From Hemileia vastatrix (lineage: Eukaryota; Basidiomycota; Pucciniomycetes; Pucciniales; Zaghouaniaceae), in contig JASXTE010000016.1 in NCBI GenBank assembly GCA_030280995.1, positions 24,141,501 through 24,205,500 on the forward strand: a DNA stretch of 64,000 nt, in the 5' to 3' direction. The position numbers and the translations under genes were made by a program. The stretch's first letter is position 1; each line of letters starts with the position of its first letter. Below the pieces are notes generated by a model. The model made no database searches. It was not told the origin of the DNA and saw only the letters and a list, made by a program, of their open reading frames with translations. Below, piece after piece: positions 33,667-46,424 of the stretch.

Positions 33667-34425
33667 TGTGAGGCTATTTTCATTTTTTGATTACCAAAAA
33701 ATTATTTTTGGTCCAATATGATAGTAATACATATTCCATTGAGTAATTTTTTTTCAACGTGAATAAATAGACTAGAGTTTCACTTCATCACATTTATGTA
33801 TGAAAATTTATACAAGGTTTCAGATTTTTTCTAATGCTTTAAGGTTTACACTTTTGTAGCATCTATTATTTGAGTATTTTTGATTATTTCTTTATGGAAA
33901 ATTCTACCTAGTACAGACCAATTTTCAAAGTGAAGGAAATATGATTGTGATTGTTTTTTACAAAATATTAACCTTATTTTTGGGGTAATTTTTAAAATAA
34001 TTATGTTAAAAATATGGATTACTTTTCTTATAGTCTATAACTAAGAATTTTTACTAAAATAAAAAAATTATAGGGTAGTTAGATATAGCTCATTAGGCAT
34101 TTGATAGAAAAATAATAAAGATGCTTGTGCGTACAATAGAATTTTTTCTATGATAGAAAATATTCTGATAAACATGCATGCATTGTTGTACAAATGCAGA
34201 GAGTATACAGAATACAAATAAAGTAGACTGCATATCTTTTAATTAATATATAACTTATCTGATTAAAAAGTAAACATTTAAAATTAAATAATTTCAACAC
34301 ATATACCATAATATTCTTTTGATAAAAAAATATAGATTATATTAGCTAGTGCCTTTCAAAAAAAGGAATACCTATAATGGGTAACTTCCAACAGCTAACT
34401 TATTCCTACATTTATCACAATTACA
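33667..34425. other. Element A spacer right of insertion B
   Basis: AT-rich, no supported gene. It lies upstream of the Tnp2 remnant and would contain its promoter. Confidence 0.4.
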
Positions 34426-35315
34426 ATGCCTCGATTTTTTCATGTATGTCAATGTCAAGAGCTTGGATGTGTCAATAGAAAGTATCAAACTTCTTCTGGG
34501 TCCTTTGAAGTTTGCATGGCTTTCAATAGCTCTAATTCTTCTGCAAAACATCAAGATGAAAGAAATAGGAAGGCCCAGATGGTTATTTCTTCCAACAATC
34601 CACTTAACATTGGAAGTTCCAGCTCCACAGAAACAGTAAGCTGTATATCTATAGTTCAAAGTGAGAATAAAAGTATTTATGATGTTTTGATGATTTATTA
34701 TATAGGGGCAGTCGCTATTGGGGGCAGAAGTATCTTCAACAGTCTCTAGAAACTCAAATATTGGGGAATGGTATAGCCAAATAATTATGTGGCAGGCAGC
34801 AAAGCTTTCTCTGATTCATCATTTGAGCAAAGAAGGTTGTACTCAATTTTTGGATAAAGAAATTAAGAAGCTCAAACTTCTAGGTGATAGTGAAAGACTG
34901 GATTCTGATAGCATTGTCCGTCTGATCCCACGCTCAATAGTTACGGTTTTTAGTCAATTAAAGCTCAATCAATCAATTTTCACTAAAACATGATGTCCTA
35001 AATGCTTTTCTCTTTATGAGTATAACTCTGAATCTCAACCATCTATACTATGTTGAAATCAACCGTTTTTTTCATCATCAAAGCACTATTTAAAAATGTT
35101 TGGAGCAGGACAAATTGTAGTTAAATGTGATGAAAGGCTGTATTTGATGAAGGAACATCAAGAACATGTAAAATACTTATCTCTTTAAAAATTTCATCAC
35201 CATTCTTTTATTGACTGGCTTAAGGAAAAGATCAAACTGTTCAAATTTGAGCTTCTGATTGAGAATAAAACCCCTGCATCAGACAATGTAGAGTGTGATT
35301 TGATGAAGGATGTTT
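34426..35315 (+). pseudogene. Tnp2-type transposase, copy A, 5' part
   Basis: Starts with a Cys-rich segment (VCQCQELGC) like the CQCSEC start of the CACTA transposase at 3593, followed by a Ser-rich stretch. A second segment (about 34718-35060) aligns with the region before and including CPKCF of that protein. Several frame breaks and stops occur. The reading frame runs into a LINE at 35316 and resumes at 41119-41134; without the LINE, the block before DVYDG continues directly into it. Confidence 0.7.
35301..35315. repeat. LINE target-site duplication, left
   Basis: TGATGAAGGATGTTT, identical to 41119-41133. Confidence 0.88.
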
Positions 35316-35445
35316 TTTTTTATTTCTTAAAATCTCACCCGAATAGGGGCATGAAGGAACAGAGGGACAAAATCTAGGTACAAAAGGGTAGGGAACAAAG
35401 GAGGGGGAAAAACAACGGGCACTTAAAAAGAGAGACAAGTGGGGG
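35316..35445 (-). other. LINE 3' untranslated region
   Basis: About 130 bp between the ORF2 stop and the A-run. Confidence 0.6.
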
Positions 35446-38400
35446 CTATTGCGAGAGGGGAACATTATTGGGGAATCTGTTTGTGGAAATGAGAAAGGAA
35501 GCAACCTGTAGTGTGATGGGGGAAGGGAACAAAAGAGAAGAGGAATCAAATCTAATCTTATGTTGTTTGGCAAAATCAAAAAGAGCCTTGTGCTCAATGG
35601 AGTGCACAGGGCAAAAGAGTAGGACATGTTCCGGGGTGTCCGGAGCATTGAGGTGACATAAGGAGCAGAGAGGTGAGGGGGCAGCTTTGAAGCAAAAGAG
35701 GTAGTGTTTTAAGGGAGAGTGACCAGAGCGGCATTGGACAAAAGCAGTGGCATGTGCTCGTGGAAGGGCCGACAACACCTTAAAACAGAAGGATGGGTTA
35801 AACCGACCCCTAAGCTTTCTCAGCGTGTCCTTGTTGGGGGGGGAGTGGAGAAGGAGGTTTGAGTGTTTTACAATGTGTGATTTAAGTGAGGAAATAGAGG
35901 GAGGGGGGGCGTCAAATGAAAGGAGAGACTTAGCAAGGGAAGCCATGTCATGAGAGCCACTGGCAAACATATCCACCATCTCATTACCTAGAATCCCCCG
36001 GTGACCTGGACACCAGTGGAGAGAAAGGGACACCTCAGGGTTGGAAGTTAGGATGGAAAAGACAGAGGAGGCAATTGAATGGAGCAAGGAGGAGTTGTGT
36101 GTTGGGTTGGAAGGGGAGGAAAGGGCCTTGATTGCAGATTGACTGTCAGTGAGAATGGTGAGGGAATTATAAAGTGAGTGAAAGGGGTTGTTGATGAAAA
36201 GGCGCAAGCCAAGAAGGATACCAAACATCTCTGACTCAAAGACAGAGTAGAGGTGTTGGTCACCTAGGCATGCCACAAATGGGTAGCTCTGGCCCGGGTC
36301 AAAAGCAGCAGCAAATGTCTCTGAGCCAGACTTGGACCCATCAGTGTAAATGAGGTAAGATGAATGGGGTCTGGATGACAAGATTTTGAGGGTCTCGGCG
36401 CACGCCAGGTCCTTGGAGTCACAGATGTTGGCAGAAAAGAGGGGGGGGACCAGGGAAGAAATGGGGATTGGTGGTGGGAGTCTAAGTTGGAGAGGGGGAT
36501 CGAGGGAGGGAAGAGGTTGGATTTGGAGAGAGTATGGAGCTGGTGTTGATGAGCTTTAGGGATAGGGGAGGAGAGGAGGTGTTTGGCCAGGTGGGCCATG
36601 GGGTTTGAGGATGGAATGGTGAGTAGCCTTGCCCATGCTTTATTGACAGCTAAATCTAGACGGTGTTTGCAGGGGAGGGAGGATGAGTTGTGTAATAGAA
36701 GTTTGACTGGAGTAGAGCGGAAACAACCAAGGGCCCTCCTCAGGGCTCTGTTGTCTACCACCTGCAGGAGTCTGATGGTACGGGAGTTCCTCTTTGGATT
36801 GTGCCACACAATGGCAGCATAATCTGTTCTGGAATGAACTAAAGAGGTGATCAGTGTACAATATTGCTTCAAAGGAATACCCCAACCTGATGATGCTAGG
36901 AAATGGATGGAAGCTGCCGCTTGGAGGCCAGCTGCAACCAACTTGTTTCCGTTTGGGATAAATGACAAGAGGGGATCGAGGAGAACCCCGAGCCATTTCA
37001 TAGTGGGGGAGGGAGTGAGCGATTTACCATTAAAGGTGAGAGACGGGGGAGAGATTAAAATTTGCTTACGTTTAGTGAAAAGCATCCACTTGGTTTTGGA
37101 GAAATCAAAAACTGCAGCATGCTTGGAGCCCCAGGCAACTGCTTCTGATCCCAAGTTAGTAAGAGTATCAACCACTGCATCCGGGTCCTTGCTGGCAGAC
37201 AGGAACACAACATCATCAAGGTAGCCAAGGGCAAGTGAAGATTGAGAAAGGGATGGAAGGAGTAAAAGGTCAGAGTTATAGATTATGTATAGGAGAGGAG
37301 ACAAAGGAGACCCTTGGGGAAGCCCTTTGGGTGAGAAGGAGACAGGAGATTCGAAGGATGAGAAGGCAATATTTGTCTTTCTTACGCGTAAAGAATCAAT
37401 GATGAGTGAGATGAGATTATGAGGGAGGGGCATTGAGAAGAGAATTTGAGAGAGTCTTTTTGTGTTAACTGAAGGGAAAGCCCCTTTGACATCAAGTGAG
37501 AGAGCTCCGACAACATTACCATTCCTCCACTTGTCTTTGGTCCATGTGACTAGATGAAGGAGGGCATCAGAGGTGCATCTGAAAGGGCGGCCGCCATAGT
37601 GAGTATTGGGGAGAAGATGTTCCGATTCTATTAGGTAGGAGAGGCGTTTAGTAAGGAGAGCTTCAAGAAGTTTTCCCATAGTGTTGAGGAGGGAAATTGG
37701 GCAGTAGGCACCTGGGATGGAGTAGTCAGGGCGACTTGGTTTGGGGATGATTATTGTCCTAGCAATCTTCCAAGGGGTGGGATAGTGCCCCGTGTCAAGG
37801 GACTTCTGGAAAAGGGGGAGAAGAAGAGCAGCAACTGCAGGAGGGTTACAATGTAAAAGGGAATTTGGGATACCATCAGGAGCAGGGGCCCTGCCTTTCT
37901 TCGTTTTAAGTAGGGCGGCTGTGATCTCCTGGACTGTGAAGGGGGGAGAAGGGGGAACTGAGGGGGGGGGAGGGGTATTGATGTCCGAAAGGTCACAGGG
38001 GATAGACGCCACTGAAGTGCCTTCAAAAAGGAGTCTGGCTTTCAGAAGGTTGTCAGTCACCAGAGAACCATCAGAGTCAAGGAGGGGAGGGTTGGAACAA
38101 GGGGTAGAGATGTGAGGGGATGACTTAGCTGGTTTGAATAAGGTGTTGGGCGTCAGAGAGGATAAATATTTTTGCCAGTGTTGTTTACAAAGATATTTGA
38201 TTTTTGCACGGAAGACCTTTCTTGCTGACAGAAACTCAGACTCAAAATGTGGAGCAGGGGAGAGCCTCATATGACGAAGGGCTTGGTAGCAGTTTTTCTT
38301 GAGGGGATCCAAGATACCACGATTCCACCATGCGTGACACACCGAGCTGGGCTGCTGCAGCGTGACAAAGGTTTCCATTAGTTCAATAAATAGGGAAGTG

Positions 38401-39284
38401 ACTTGTTCGGCAGCCAATTCAATAGAAGAGGGGGAGGAGAGAGGGGAAATGGGAGGCAAAGAAGAAAGGGCATGATGGAGAGAGGACTCATCAAATGATT
38501 TCCAATTCCTAAAGTGTTTCCGTAGGGGGGGAGGGAAGGGGATTGGAAGGATTTTAGTGATGATAGATCTGTGGTCGGAGAGGTGAGAGGAGGAACCGTC
38601 TCTATTGGTGGTGCAGCTTATCACCCAATCAGCAGCCTTCCCATTTGCAAATAACAGGTCAATCACAGATGTGAAACACCGAAAGTTGCAAAAGGTCGGG
38701 ACTCCAGGTTGGGAGACAAGAGACATACCAAGGTCAGAGAGAGAGTCAATGAAGAAGGAGGACTCCGGGTGGTTTGAATGATGCTTGGACGGGTCTGCCC
38801 AAAGGTCCTGATGCAAGTTTGAGTCAGCAAAAAGGAAAATGGGGAGATGACAGAATGGATGAATGGAGGGGAAGATAAATTGTGAGGTGGAGAAGGAGGC
38901 AGGGGGATTGTAAAGGTTAGCGCAGATAATTGGGGTTGGGGAGAGATTAATTTGGAGGAGAGTGAAGTCAAATGAGGGGCTAGGGATTGAAGTAAAGAGA
39001 TGGATGGGAAGTCTTTTGTTGACATAGAAGCAGCAGCAAATGGGAGAGGAGGCGGGGGAGGAAGGGGAGTGAAGGGGAGAGATCAGGTGCCATCCCCTGG
39101 CCGGAGCGGGAGAGAAGTGGTCAGGGGAGAGAAACGGCTCCTGGAATACAAGAATGTCAAAATTGTTAGTGCTGGGGTCATTAAACAAGGAGTGGAAAAC
39201 ATAGAATGATCTGTGACAATTGAGTTGGAAGAAAGTGAAAAACGGGGAAGAGGGTGGGGATTTCGCAGTCTGGTCTCTATTCAT
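35446..39284 (-). pseudogene. LINE ORF2: APE endonuclease, reverse transcriptase, RNase H, zinc-binding tail
   Basis: The first 1006 codons (39284-36264) carry an N-terminal endonuclease (LNCHRS, LVFQEPF, FADSNLHQ, LSDHRSI), then RT with GGRPFRCTSDAL, SLDVKGAFPSV, LPQGSPLSPLL and a YLDD catalytic box, and the RT thumb. The second frame (down to 35446) carries RNase H (IYTDGSKSG, FESEMFG, LTDSQSAIKAL, WCPGHRGILGNE) and a C-terminal Cys/His motif (CRSGHSPLKHYLFC...CSLC...H...C). The two frames join if one base is adjusted in an eight-C run on the sense strand at about 36441-36448. Otherwise all motifs look intact, so this is a young copy with a single homopolymer shift, or an assembly error. 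Confidence 0.9.
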
Positions 39285-41097
39285 GAGTGATTGTGGGGGC
39301 AGGACGGCAGGTGGGGGAGGTGGAAGATAGGGGGAGAAGTCAGAGGATTTTCGAGAAGGAGGGGGAGAGTTGTGAGAGAATTCTTGAGAGGGTGATCATG
39401 GGGAACAGAATCAACACAACAAAAGCAAACTGGTGATGACAGTTTTGGTGCTTTACATAGTTTGGTGCTGTGGTGACCGGTGCGATTTGAGCATCATGGG
39501 GGGAGAAAGCAGTGAATGGAAAGATGACCCCTGCCCCAGCACTGAAAACAAGTGCTTCTTTCGTGGTTGACAGCCTCAGTGCGGCAAATCTGGCCTTCAA
39601 CAACAAGGGGGGATGGGGGAAAGGGGGAGGAAAGGAGGTTAGCATCTGATTTATCATGAAGATGTAGGACTACTGATGAGTGATTCTTCCCAGCCCTGGC
39701 TTCAGGGAGTCTTAGCCAGGAGATCCTGTACAGGGATTTGAGGGAAGCCGGATTATCTTCAATCAAGGAATTAACACAAGACTGGTCATTGAGGTCAAAG
39801 TAAGTTGGGATTCCATGGGCAACAACAGGGAATGTGGGGGGTTTGTAGATTAATCCTTGAGGGAGCCATTCTTGCCAGGAGCTGGTGAGGATGGTTTGGT
39901 CGTCTAATGAGTTCACAATAATTTTCAAGTCATTTGACCTGTGACGCATCACTCCCTTGACACATATAGTGGCATTGGAGGAGGGATTAACAATTTTTTG
40001 GAGGCAATCCAGTTATTGATGAAAGAGAGCAACTTGGGATTTGGCAGGTCCTTCAAAACTGGTGATGCCGGGTTGGATTGTTTGACCGTAAAGGATGGGG
40101 GGCCAGGGCGGGGAAGGGGCACAGGAGTGGGGCAGGCAAGGGAGGGGGACCCTGAGGTGGCAGCTTGGGCAAAAGTAGGTCTTGAAGGGTGGAGGGGGGA
40201 GGGGCCTGAAGTGGAAGTGGAAGTGGTGGGACCAACATGAGATAGACGCGCCAAAATGGCATCAATCTTTTGGTCTACAGATTTGAGAGAAGGTTCTTTG
40301 AGGGGGGCAGATGAATCTACATGCGGCAAAGCTTGATGAAACATGGCCTTGTTTGCAAGGGGGGACAGGGCAGCGGCCAAAGCTTTGATATCTGACAAAG
40401 TAGCAGTGTGAACATTGGTGCGGGTTCCCTTTCTTGGAGGTTCCTTGACAGTACCCAAAAGATTGTTGAGGCACGCCACAATAGTTTTGGGGTTGTTGGC
40501 TTGGTCAAGACCAACCAAGCGGACGACGTGGGCCGCTGGGGTGTTAGGGTCAACAGATTGGGGCAAGGGGATTTGAGGTGCTGAGGAGAGGCCAAAGTTA
40601 GTAAAGGCTCTCGTTGGGTTGTGAATTGAGGCATCCAGAGAGCTTGGGGCCTGGCGAGAAGGGAGAGGGGCGTGCTTGCCTTTGGGGGATGGGGTGGGGG
40701 TAGCAGAGCCTTCTGAGATAGGGGTGTCAACATCTGCCGGCGGTTGGGGGCCTTCTGCTTGGGTGGGGAAGAATAGTTCCCTATGGTTGTCACGAGCTTC
40801 CTCTAGGGAATCCCAGGAAGAGCTGCGAGATGGGCGTCTTGTGAGGGGAGTGGGAGAAGAGTATCTTCTTTTCTTTTGAGCAGGGTAGGGCCTAGTTGGG
40901 GGAGGAAGGGGAGAGGGAGGAGAGGGGGAGGATGGGATGTGATCAGTGGAGAAGGAAAGGGGGGGAAACGGGAGAGGGAAAGAGTGGAGAGGAATTATGA
41001 GGGGGGGATTCTGGAGCCAGGGGAGGAGGAGGCTCAGGCGGCACAGAAGGCGCGTCAATTTGCAGAGGAGGCGGGGTCGCGTCGACCTGCATATCAT
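39281..41097 (-). pseudogene. LINE ORF1: Pro/Ser-rich gag-like protein with CCHC knuckle
   Basis: The likely start is ATG at 41097, 21 bp inside the element. A Pro/Ser-rich half is followed by a zinc-knuckle region (CFQCWGRGHLSIHC and further Cys/His pairs). A frameshift in an A-run at about 39985-39995 and a TGA at 39494-39496 inside the Cys-rich region break it. After the TGA the frame stays open to TGA at 39283-39281, which overlaps the ORF2 ATG. RNA binding and RNP formation are the known roles of such ORF1 proteins. Confidence 0.82.
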
Positions 41098-41118
41098 GGT
41101 TGTTCTGGTCAGAATCCG

Positions 41119-41133
41119 TGATGAAGGATGTTT
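41119..41133. repeat. LINE target-site duplication, right
   Basis: TGATGAAGGATGTTT, identical to 35301-35315. Confidence 0.88.
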
Positions 41134-43580
41134 ATGATGGTTCAATTTGGAAAAACTTTCCCATTACCACTCCAGCTCTGGGTGGCAATGATGATGAATA
41201 TATGGTAGCTTCAGGAAACTTAATGTTTACTTTATATGTTGACTGGTTTAGGCCTGGTGGAAATAGGATTGGAGGTCATCAGAAGTCTCTAGGCAATATT
41301 ATGATGGTGTGTATGAGCCTACCTCAAGAAGATAGATACAAAATGGAAAATCTTTTTTTGTATGCTATTATACCTGGACCAACAGAACACACAAGTGAAC
41401 AGCTTAATCACCTTCTAAAACTTCTGGTTAACGATCTACAAACTCTATGGGATGGTATATTTATTGAAAAGATGCATCTTTATCCACAAGGCCAGAAATT
41501 AAGAGTTTCATCATTCTCTTTGATAGGTGAAATTCCTGCAATATGAAAACTGACTGGCTTTTCAAGTCACTCTGCAAGAATGTTCTTCTCTTTCTGTAAT
41601 ATCTCTAAAGATGAAATTAGTGAAAAGAATGTGGGAAATTTTTCATTATGGAATCATGAGGATCATATGTGCTGGGAAACAAAGTGGAAAAACTCTAAGT
41701 CACATTGGGAGCGTGTATCAATTGTTCAGAATCATGGGGTATGATGGAGTGAGCTGAATAACTTTGAATATTGGCGTCCAACTGAATATTTCTCAATTAA
41801 TGTTATGCATTCACATATGCTTGGCAACCTAAAAGATCACAGTCTAAGCTATTTTCAAATCCAAAATGCAGCAAGAGATCTAGAAAGAAAGCTGGAAAAG
41901 GATAAAAATTGGCATGTAAGAGAAGAAGATGACTATTTCATGTCTGATACTTCACTGCACAAACATTCTAAAAAACGTATAAGTATCTTAAGCACCACAA
42001 ATAATGATGATGATGATACAGGACACACAAGAAAGCACAAGCGGCAAAGACTTACAAGTTCAAGACAGTCATCAATTCAGCATGGACTAGATAGTGAAGG
42101 ATTGGGAACGAATTGATCAAGAAGCCAGAGTAGGTCATCCAGCTCCAAATTTATTCCTCCATATAGCGATTTGGCCTCTTTACAGTCTCACAGAAGTGGA
42201 AGTAGGAAATCATTGTATAACTTAAGGCAACAGAGCATTAGCGTATCACAGAGTGAAGGATCTCACTCATCAAATGAGACAGCTAGTGATGAAGAAAATA
42301 AAAGTAAAGGTAAGGAGAAAGAAAATGAATGTAGTAGTAATCAAAAAATCACAGCAGCAGAGCTACAGGTTGTATGGAAGATGATTGATCAAGTAAGAAG
42401 GCCTTCCTGGCTAACACAAGTTCCAAAATCAGTAGGATCTAAAAAGGCAGGATCCCTCAAGGCAGCAGAATGGCACATGCTGTATACTCTCTACTTCCCT
42501 TTGTCACTTATACCCCTTTGGTTTGAAAAATTTAAAGAATCTGAATCTTCAGCTTCCTCAGCTGAAAAACCAAGAGAATATTATCTTCTAAAGTCACTTG
42601 TAACATTATGCTCGATCAACAATTTTTTTACATTAAAAAATATACAGACTAATGAGCTTAAAGATCTAGATCAATTTCTGCTAGAGTAATGTGAGTGCCT
42701 GGAAGAGGGCTGGAAGAATATTAATGCAAAGCCAAATCTGCATATCACTCAACATTATCCTGAAATGATAAAGCATCTTGGTCCACCATCAGGTACAGCT
42801 ACTTGGTCTGGAGAGCAGGTGAATCATATATTATCAGAAATTCCAAACAATCACCATCCACATATGTAATGTTTGTAAGCAATGATTTAAAAACTCAGCT
42901 GTGCTATTTTATTAATATTGACCCCAGGAGAGATACCGCTAACAATGCTCAAGCATTGGTGTCTGAAGTCTAGGGTATTAGATCTTGGTGAAGCTGAAGA
43001 TAATTATCAATGTGAGACTAAAAAAATCCATATTGATCTCAATAAACAAAACAAATGGATCAATCTAAGTATGGAATTATTTATTAAATGGGTAAGGGCA
43101 CAAATGGGAAAAGAAACTTCAAGACGGGCTTTGACACCATTGAAGAAAAGTGGGGATTGGGTAGTTGAAAATGTAGCAAGCATATTGATACATGGAAAGA
43201 GGTTTACTAGTTACCATCGACACATTGCTAATTCAATAATTGAATTCTACTATGGAAAAGATAGCCAGTTTGAGCAAATTGATGATCTTTTCAGGTCAAA
43301 GGAAGAGAATGATCAAATATATTTAATAGTAAGTCCTTTCAAGGAGCTCCGTCCAGAAGAAATATCAAAGAATCCCTATTAGATTTTCTTACAAGTGCAT
43401 TGTTGGTTAGTAAGAGTAGCCAAAGCAACTCAAATTTTGATTAAGAAAGATGCAATAATTGGACATGCAGCTACTGTCAAGCACAAAAAGGGAATGTTTG
43501 GAATCAAAGATGAGGTTGTCACTGCCATTGGAGTGCAGAAATTAGTGAGTGAAAAATTAATCAAATTTATTTTCTGTTGA
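41119..43580 (+). pseudogene. Tnp2-type transposase, copy A, 3' part
   Basis: Starts at the second copy of the LINE duplication. Blocks parallel the CACTA transposase: YVDWFRPGGNRIGG, AIIPGPTEHTSEQLNHLLKLL (only part of the block), FSLIGEIPAI, then GFSSHS, WRPTEYFSINVMH and a Ser/Lys/acidic linker. An FPLSLIPLWFEKF block and, after an intron near 42860-42920, EIPLTMLKHWCLKSR follow. Stops include TGA at 41544-41546, a TGA near 41740, one near 42115, TAA at 42687 and TAG at 43380. The residues matching Asp of GDLP and Glu of WFEG are changed (Glu, and lost), so the active site is gone. Confidence 0.78.
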
Positions 43581-44046
43581 CTAACATCTTTGTGATAATT
43601 TGGGATTGGGGAAATTTGTAGGATTGGTGATGTTTGTAAATAGTAAAATAAATATTTCAATGCTCGATTAAAAATGCAATGCATCCAACTTACCTCATCT
43701 TAAATCAGTGAACAATTACATTGGTTGCTTTTAATGCGAGAGAACCCATGCTTTCAATGAGTCATTTTTATCTTGAATGTAAGAATGAATGGAAGAAAAT
43801 CATGATAATGAGAAATATGATAAAATTTTTACTTAATGAATAATCTTCTTGCTCATTCATCTACTATAAATAGTTTGACCTTCCCACTTTAGCTGATAGC
43901 TATATATTATTCACTTTATTGTTCCCCAAGAGAACATACATGTTAACAAGACCATAAACATAGTATCTTTTTTTACTTTAACTTTTATAGGTATAAATTT
44001 TAAAGACTGTTTATTTTTATTTTATTTTATTTTATTACAGTTCATT
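43581..44046. other. Spacer between Tnp2 remnant and second-ORF remnant
   Basis: AT-rich, with TTTTA repetition at 44010-44036. No gene is seen. Confidence 0.45.
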
Positions 44047-45706
44047 ATGGATGATAATTTTGAAGGGATGTCTGTTGACCCAACTGATTCCGATTTTTTC
44101 CCATCTCAACATACTAATACTAGAAATACTCCACCACCACCTGCTGCTGATCCACCTCCAGATGCATCTCAATCTGTACCACCTAATCCTGACCCACCAC
44201 CTGATCCCAATCCATGCCAAGAGCCTCATTCAGAACTGAGAAATTTTAATCCCAATCATTCGTCTGCTCCTGAAAGTGCTGATCAGCATGCGGATCAGCT
44301 AGGAAGGGATTGAGCTAGTGAAGTATTGAGGGAACTTTTTGGAGACCAATCATCATCTGCTCAGCCTAACGAAGGAGCAAGCACAAGTGGAGCTGGTAAG
44401 TCAAATTTGTAGTGTATCATTTTATTTAAAAATAACAAATTTAATTAACTTATTTGAACTGTTAGTAAATCCCTCAATCACTATGGGTATCAGTGATTAC
44501 CACAGACTCAATTCAGCAGAGTCTCATGAACAAGAACAGGGGTAAAGGGCTGTTAGAGGCTTAGTTAGAAGGAATTATCTTCCCAGGAGCTCAGACAGTC
44601 TAAATAGAAATATTTACCACTTTCTGAAGTATTGTCTTGGGGGACCAACACAAATAGCAAATTATCCTGCAAGCCCAAAACCTTTGGAGATTGAAAATTG
44701 GAAAGCTTGAACCAATTCAAACTGTCCTAACGCAAGTCAAATCTTCTAACCATGCCAATTCTGCATCTGATCAACAATTTCTGATAACCAATTCTATAGC
44801 CTTCTTGCAATCTGAAATTCGACTACCCAAATTTTTTACAGCACCTGAGTCTCAAGGACTAAAAGAAGGAGCACCTATCCCACTTTCTGTAAAAAGAAAC
44901 TTAGAGCTTGAATTGCAAGGTAAAGGTTTTCAGAAATTTGTCTTTGATTGGACTTGCAATGATTTTTTGGAATCAACTTGGATTCAAGTCATGGGAAGCA
45001 TAGTATGCAACCACTGTACCAGGTGGCTCACCACCTTAAATACAATCGATAAGTCAAAGCTCCAGTTCACTCAATATCTTATTGAGAAATGGGTAGTTAA
45101 TAAGGGGAAGGAGATGATAAGGTTGTTTGGGCAAGAAGAGGAAAGGGTGAAAAGAGAAAAGATGGAAAAGAGGGCAAGGGACAAGTAAAACGTTATCGGA
45201 ACAAGGTAAGTTTTTTATTTTACTTTTCTTTTTGTTATTATGAAGCTGATTTAATTGGAATTCAGATTGCTAGTGCAGACTACAAGTTATAAAGAGATCT
45301 CTGCAGTGATATGCCAGGTTTTGTTGTGCTTTTTCATGATACTAGGTGCATCTCTGATATTGAGGAAGGCCCACCACCAGCCCAAACTGCACCCATCAGA
45401 GCTATTCCTGGATGGCAAAATCCTAAACTCAATGATTTGTTTAAAAAAATGGATAAGATGACAAAGAACTTAGCCCATACACCAGCTCAAAGAAAATCGG
45501 CATCAAAAACATATTCACGGTCAACAGAAAGAACAGTTGCACAAGATGGTATATTCAATGTTCCCAAATACCTCCCCAAGAATTGCTATTCAGCAACATT
45601 TTTGGCAGAATTATCTGTGAATGAGCATGAGTCACTTGGGGTTGGAGCTGATATTGATCTGGTAAAGATTTGGGAATCAATTAATACAGCATCAACATCA
45701 TCATAA
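44047..45706 (+). pseudogene. Second transposon ORF, copy A, decayed
   Basis: An N-terminal Pro/Asp-rich segment (44047-44313) ends at TGA 44311-44313. The frame then continues to a donor at about 44396 (ctggtaagt) with an acceptor at about 44458. A middle segment (44691-45188) ends in a Lys/Glu-rich helix, with another intron-like donor (aaggtaagtt, about 45205). The last segment (45311-45706) has VPKYLPKNCYSATFLAEL, which parallels APKRLPFDFYDPQWFLKL in the intact CACTA second gene at 7189-9234. Unlike that gene it lies on the same strand as its transposase. Homology rests on a short block and similar composition. Confidence 0.5.
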
Positions 45707-45914
45707 CTTGGGTATAATGGTGATCTTCTGTGTAATATAGCTATATTATATTGAATTTTATGTATTCTGTTATTTTTCAAAGCAACTTGGTAAATGTTAA
45801 AAGGTTTTGAGAGAGAGTAAAATTTTATTTAAGAAAAACAAATAATGTATGAGATATAAAAATGTATTTTTAACAAATTGATGGTCCATACCTCTTTATG
45901 TCACATTTATGTAT

Positions 45915-46424
45915 CCATATTAATTTCAATCGAAATTAATGTTGCCCAATACATAATGAATACATGCTATGCCACTTACACTTGCCAGGCATAGCTACCA
46001 TTAAATATGACAGTATAAAAATTAGTTTTGATCAAAATCAATGAGCATGTTAATCATGAATTTATGGAGTCAACTGCATATTTTTATGCATGGTGCCTTT
46101 CCAAAATTAATTTTGATACTGGCATATTGAATGGTGGCTATTACTTGAAAGTGTAAGTGGCATAGTGTGTATTCATTATGTATTGGTCAACATTAATTTC
46201 AATTGAATTTAATATTGACATTTGCATATTGAATCCAAACCAGAAAAAAACCTAAAAAATTCTTCATAAAACTGCTCATTAATTTTGATTGAAATTAGGG
46301 TTGACCATATAAATATTGAATGGTAGTTATATCTAGTGTGTGTAAGTTTTAAAGCTTGTGTTCAATGTGTATTGGTCAACATTAATTTTGATTGAAATTA
46401 ATATTAATGTGCAAATGATATATA
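45915..46424. repeat. Palindromic ~100-bp repeat array, left part
   Basis: Variants of ATTAATTTCAATCGAAATTAAT recur (only the core is shown; starts near 45919, 46184, 46281, 46376), separated by segments such as gccacttacacttgccaggc. Interrupted by element C. Confidence 0.75.

Larger units (their letters stand above)
35316..41118 (-). mobile_element. Non-LTR retrotransposon (LINE, Tad1/I-like) in a Tnp2 gene
   Basis: Minus orientation; flanked by a 15-bp duplication and ending in an A-run (t-run at 35313-35320 on plus). It is visibly richer in G+C than its surroundings, with a strong C/T bias on the sense strand. It carries ORF1 (zinc knuckle) and ORF2 (endonuclease, RT, RNase H), which overlap by ATGA. 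The 5' untranslated part is only about 21 bp, so slight 5' truncation is possible. Confidence 0.92.

Noticed and set aside
36583..41137. Many plus-strand open frames rich in Gly, Glu and Arg
   Set aside because: Antisense shadows of the C/T-rich LINE ORFs.
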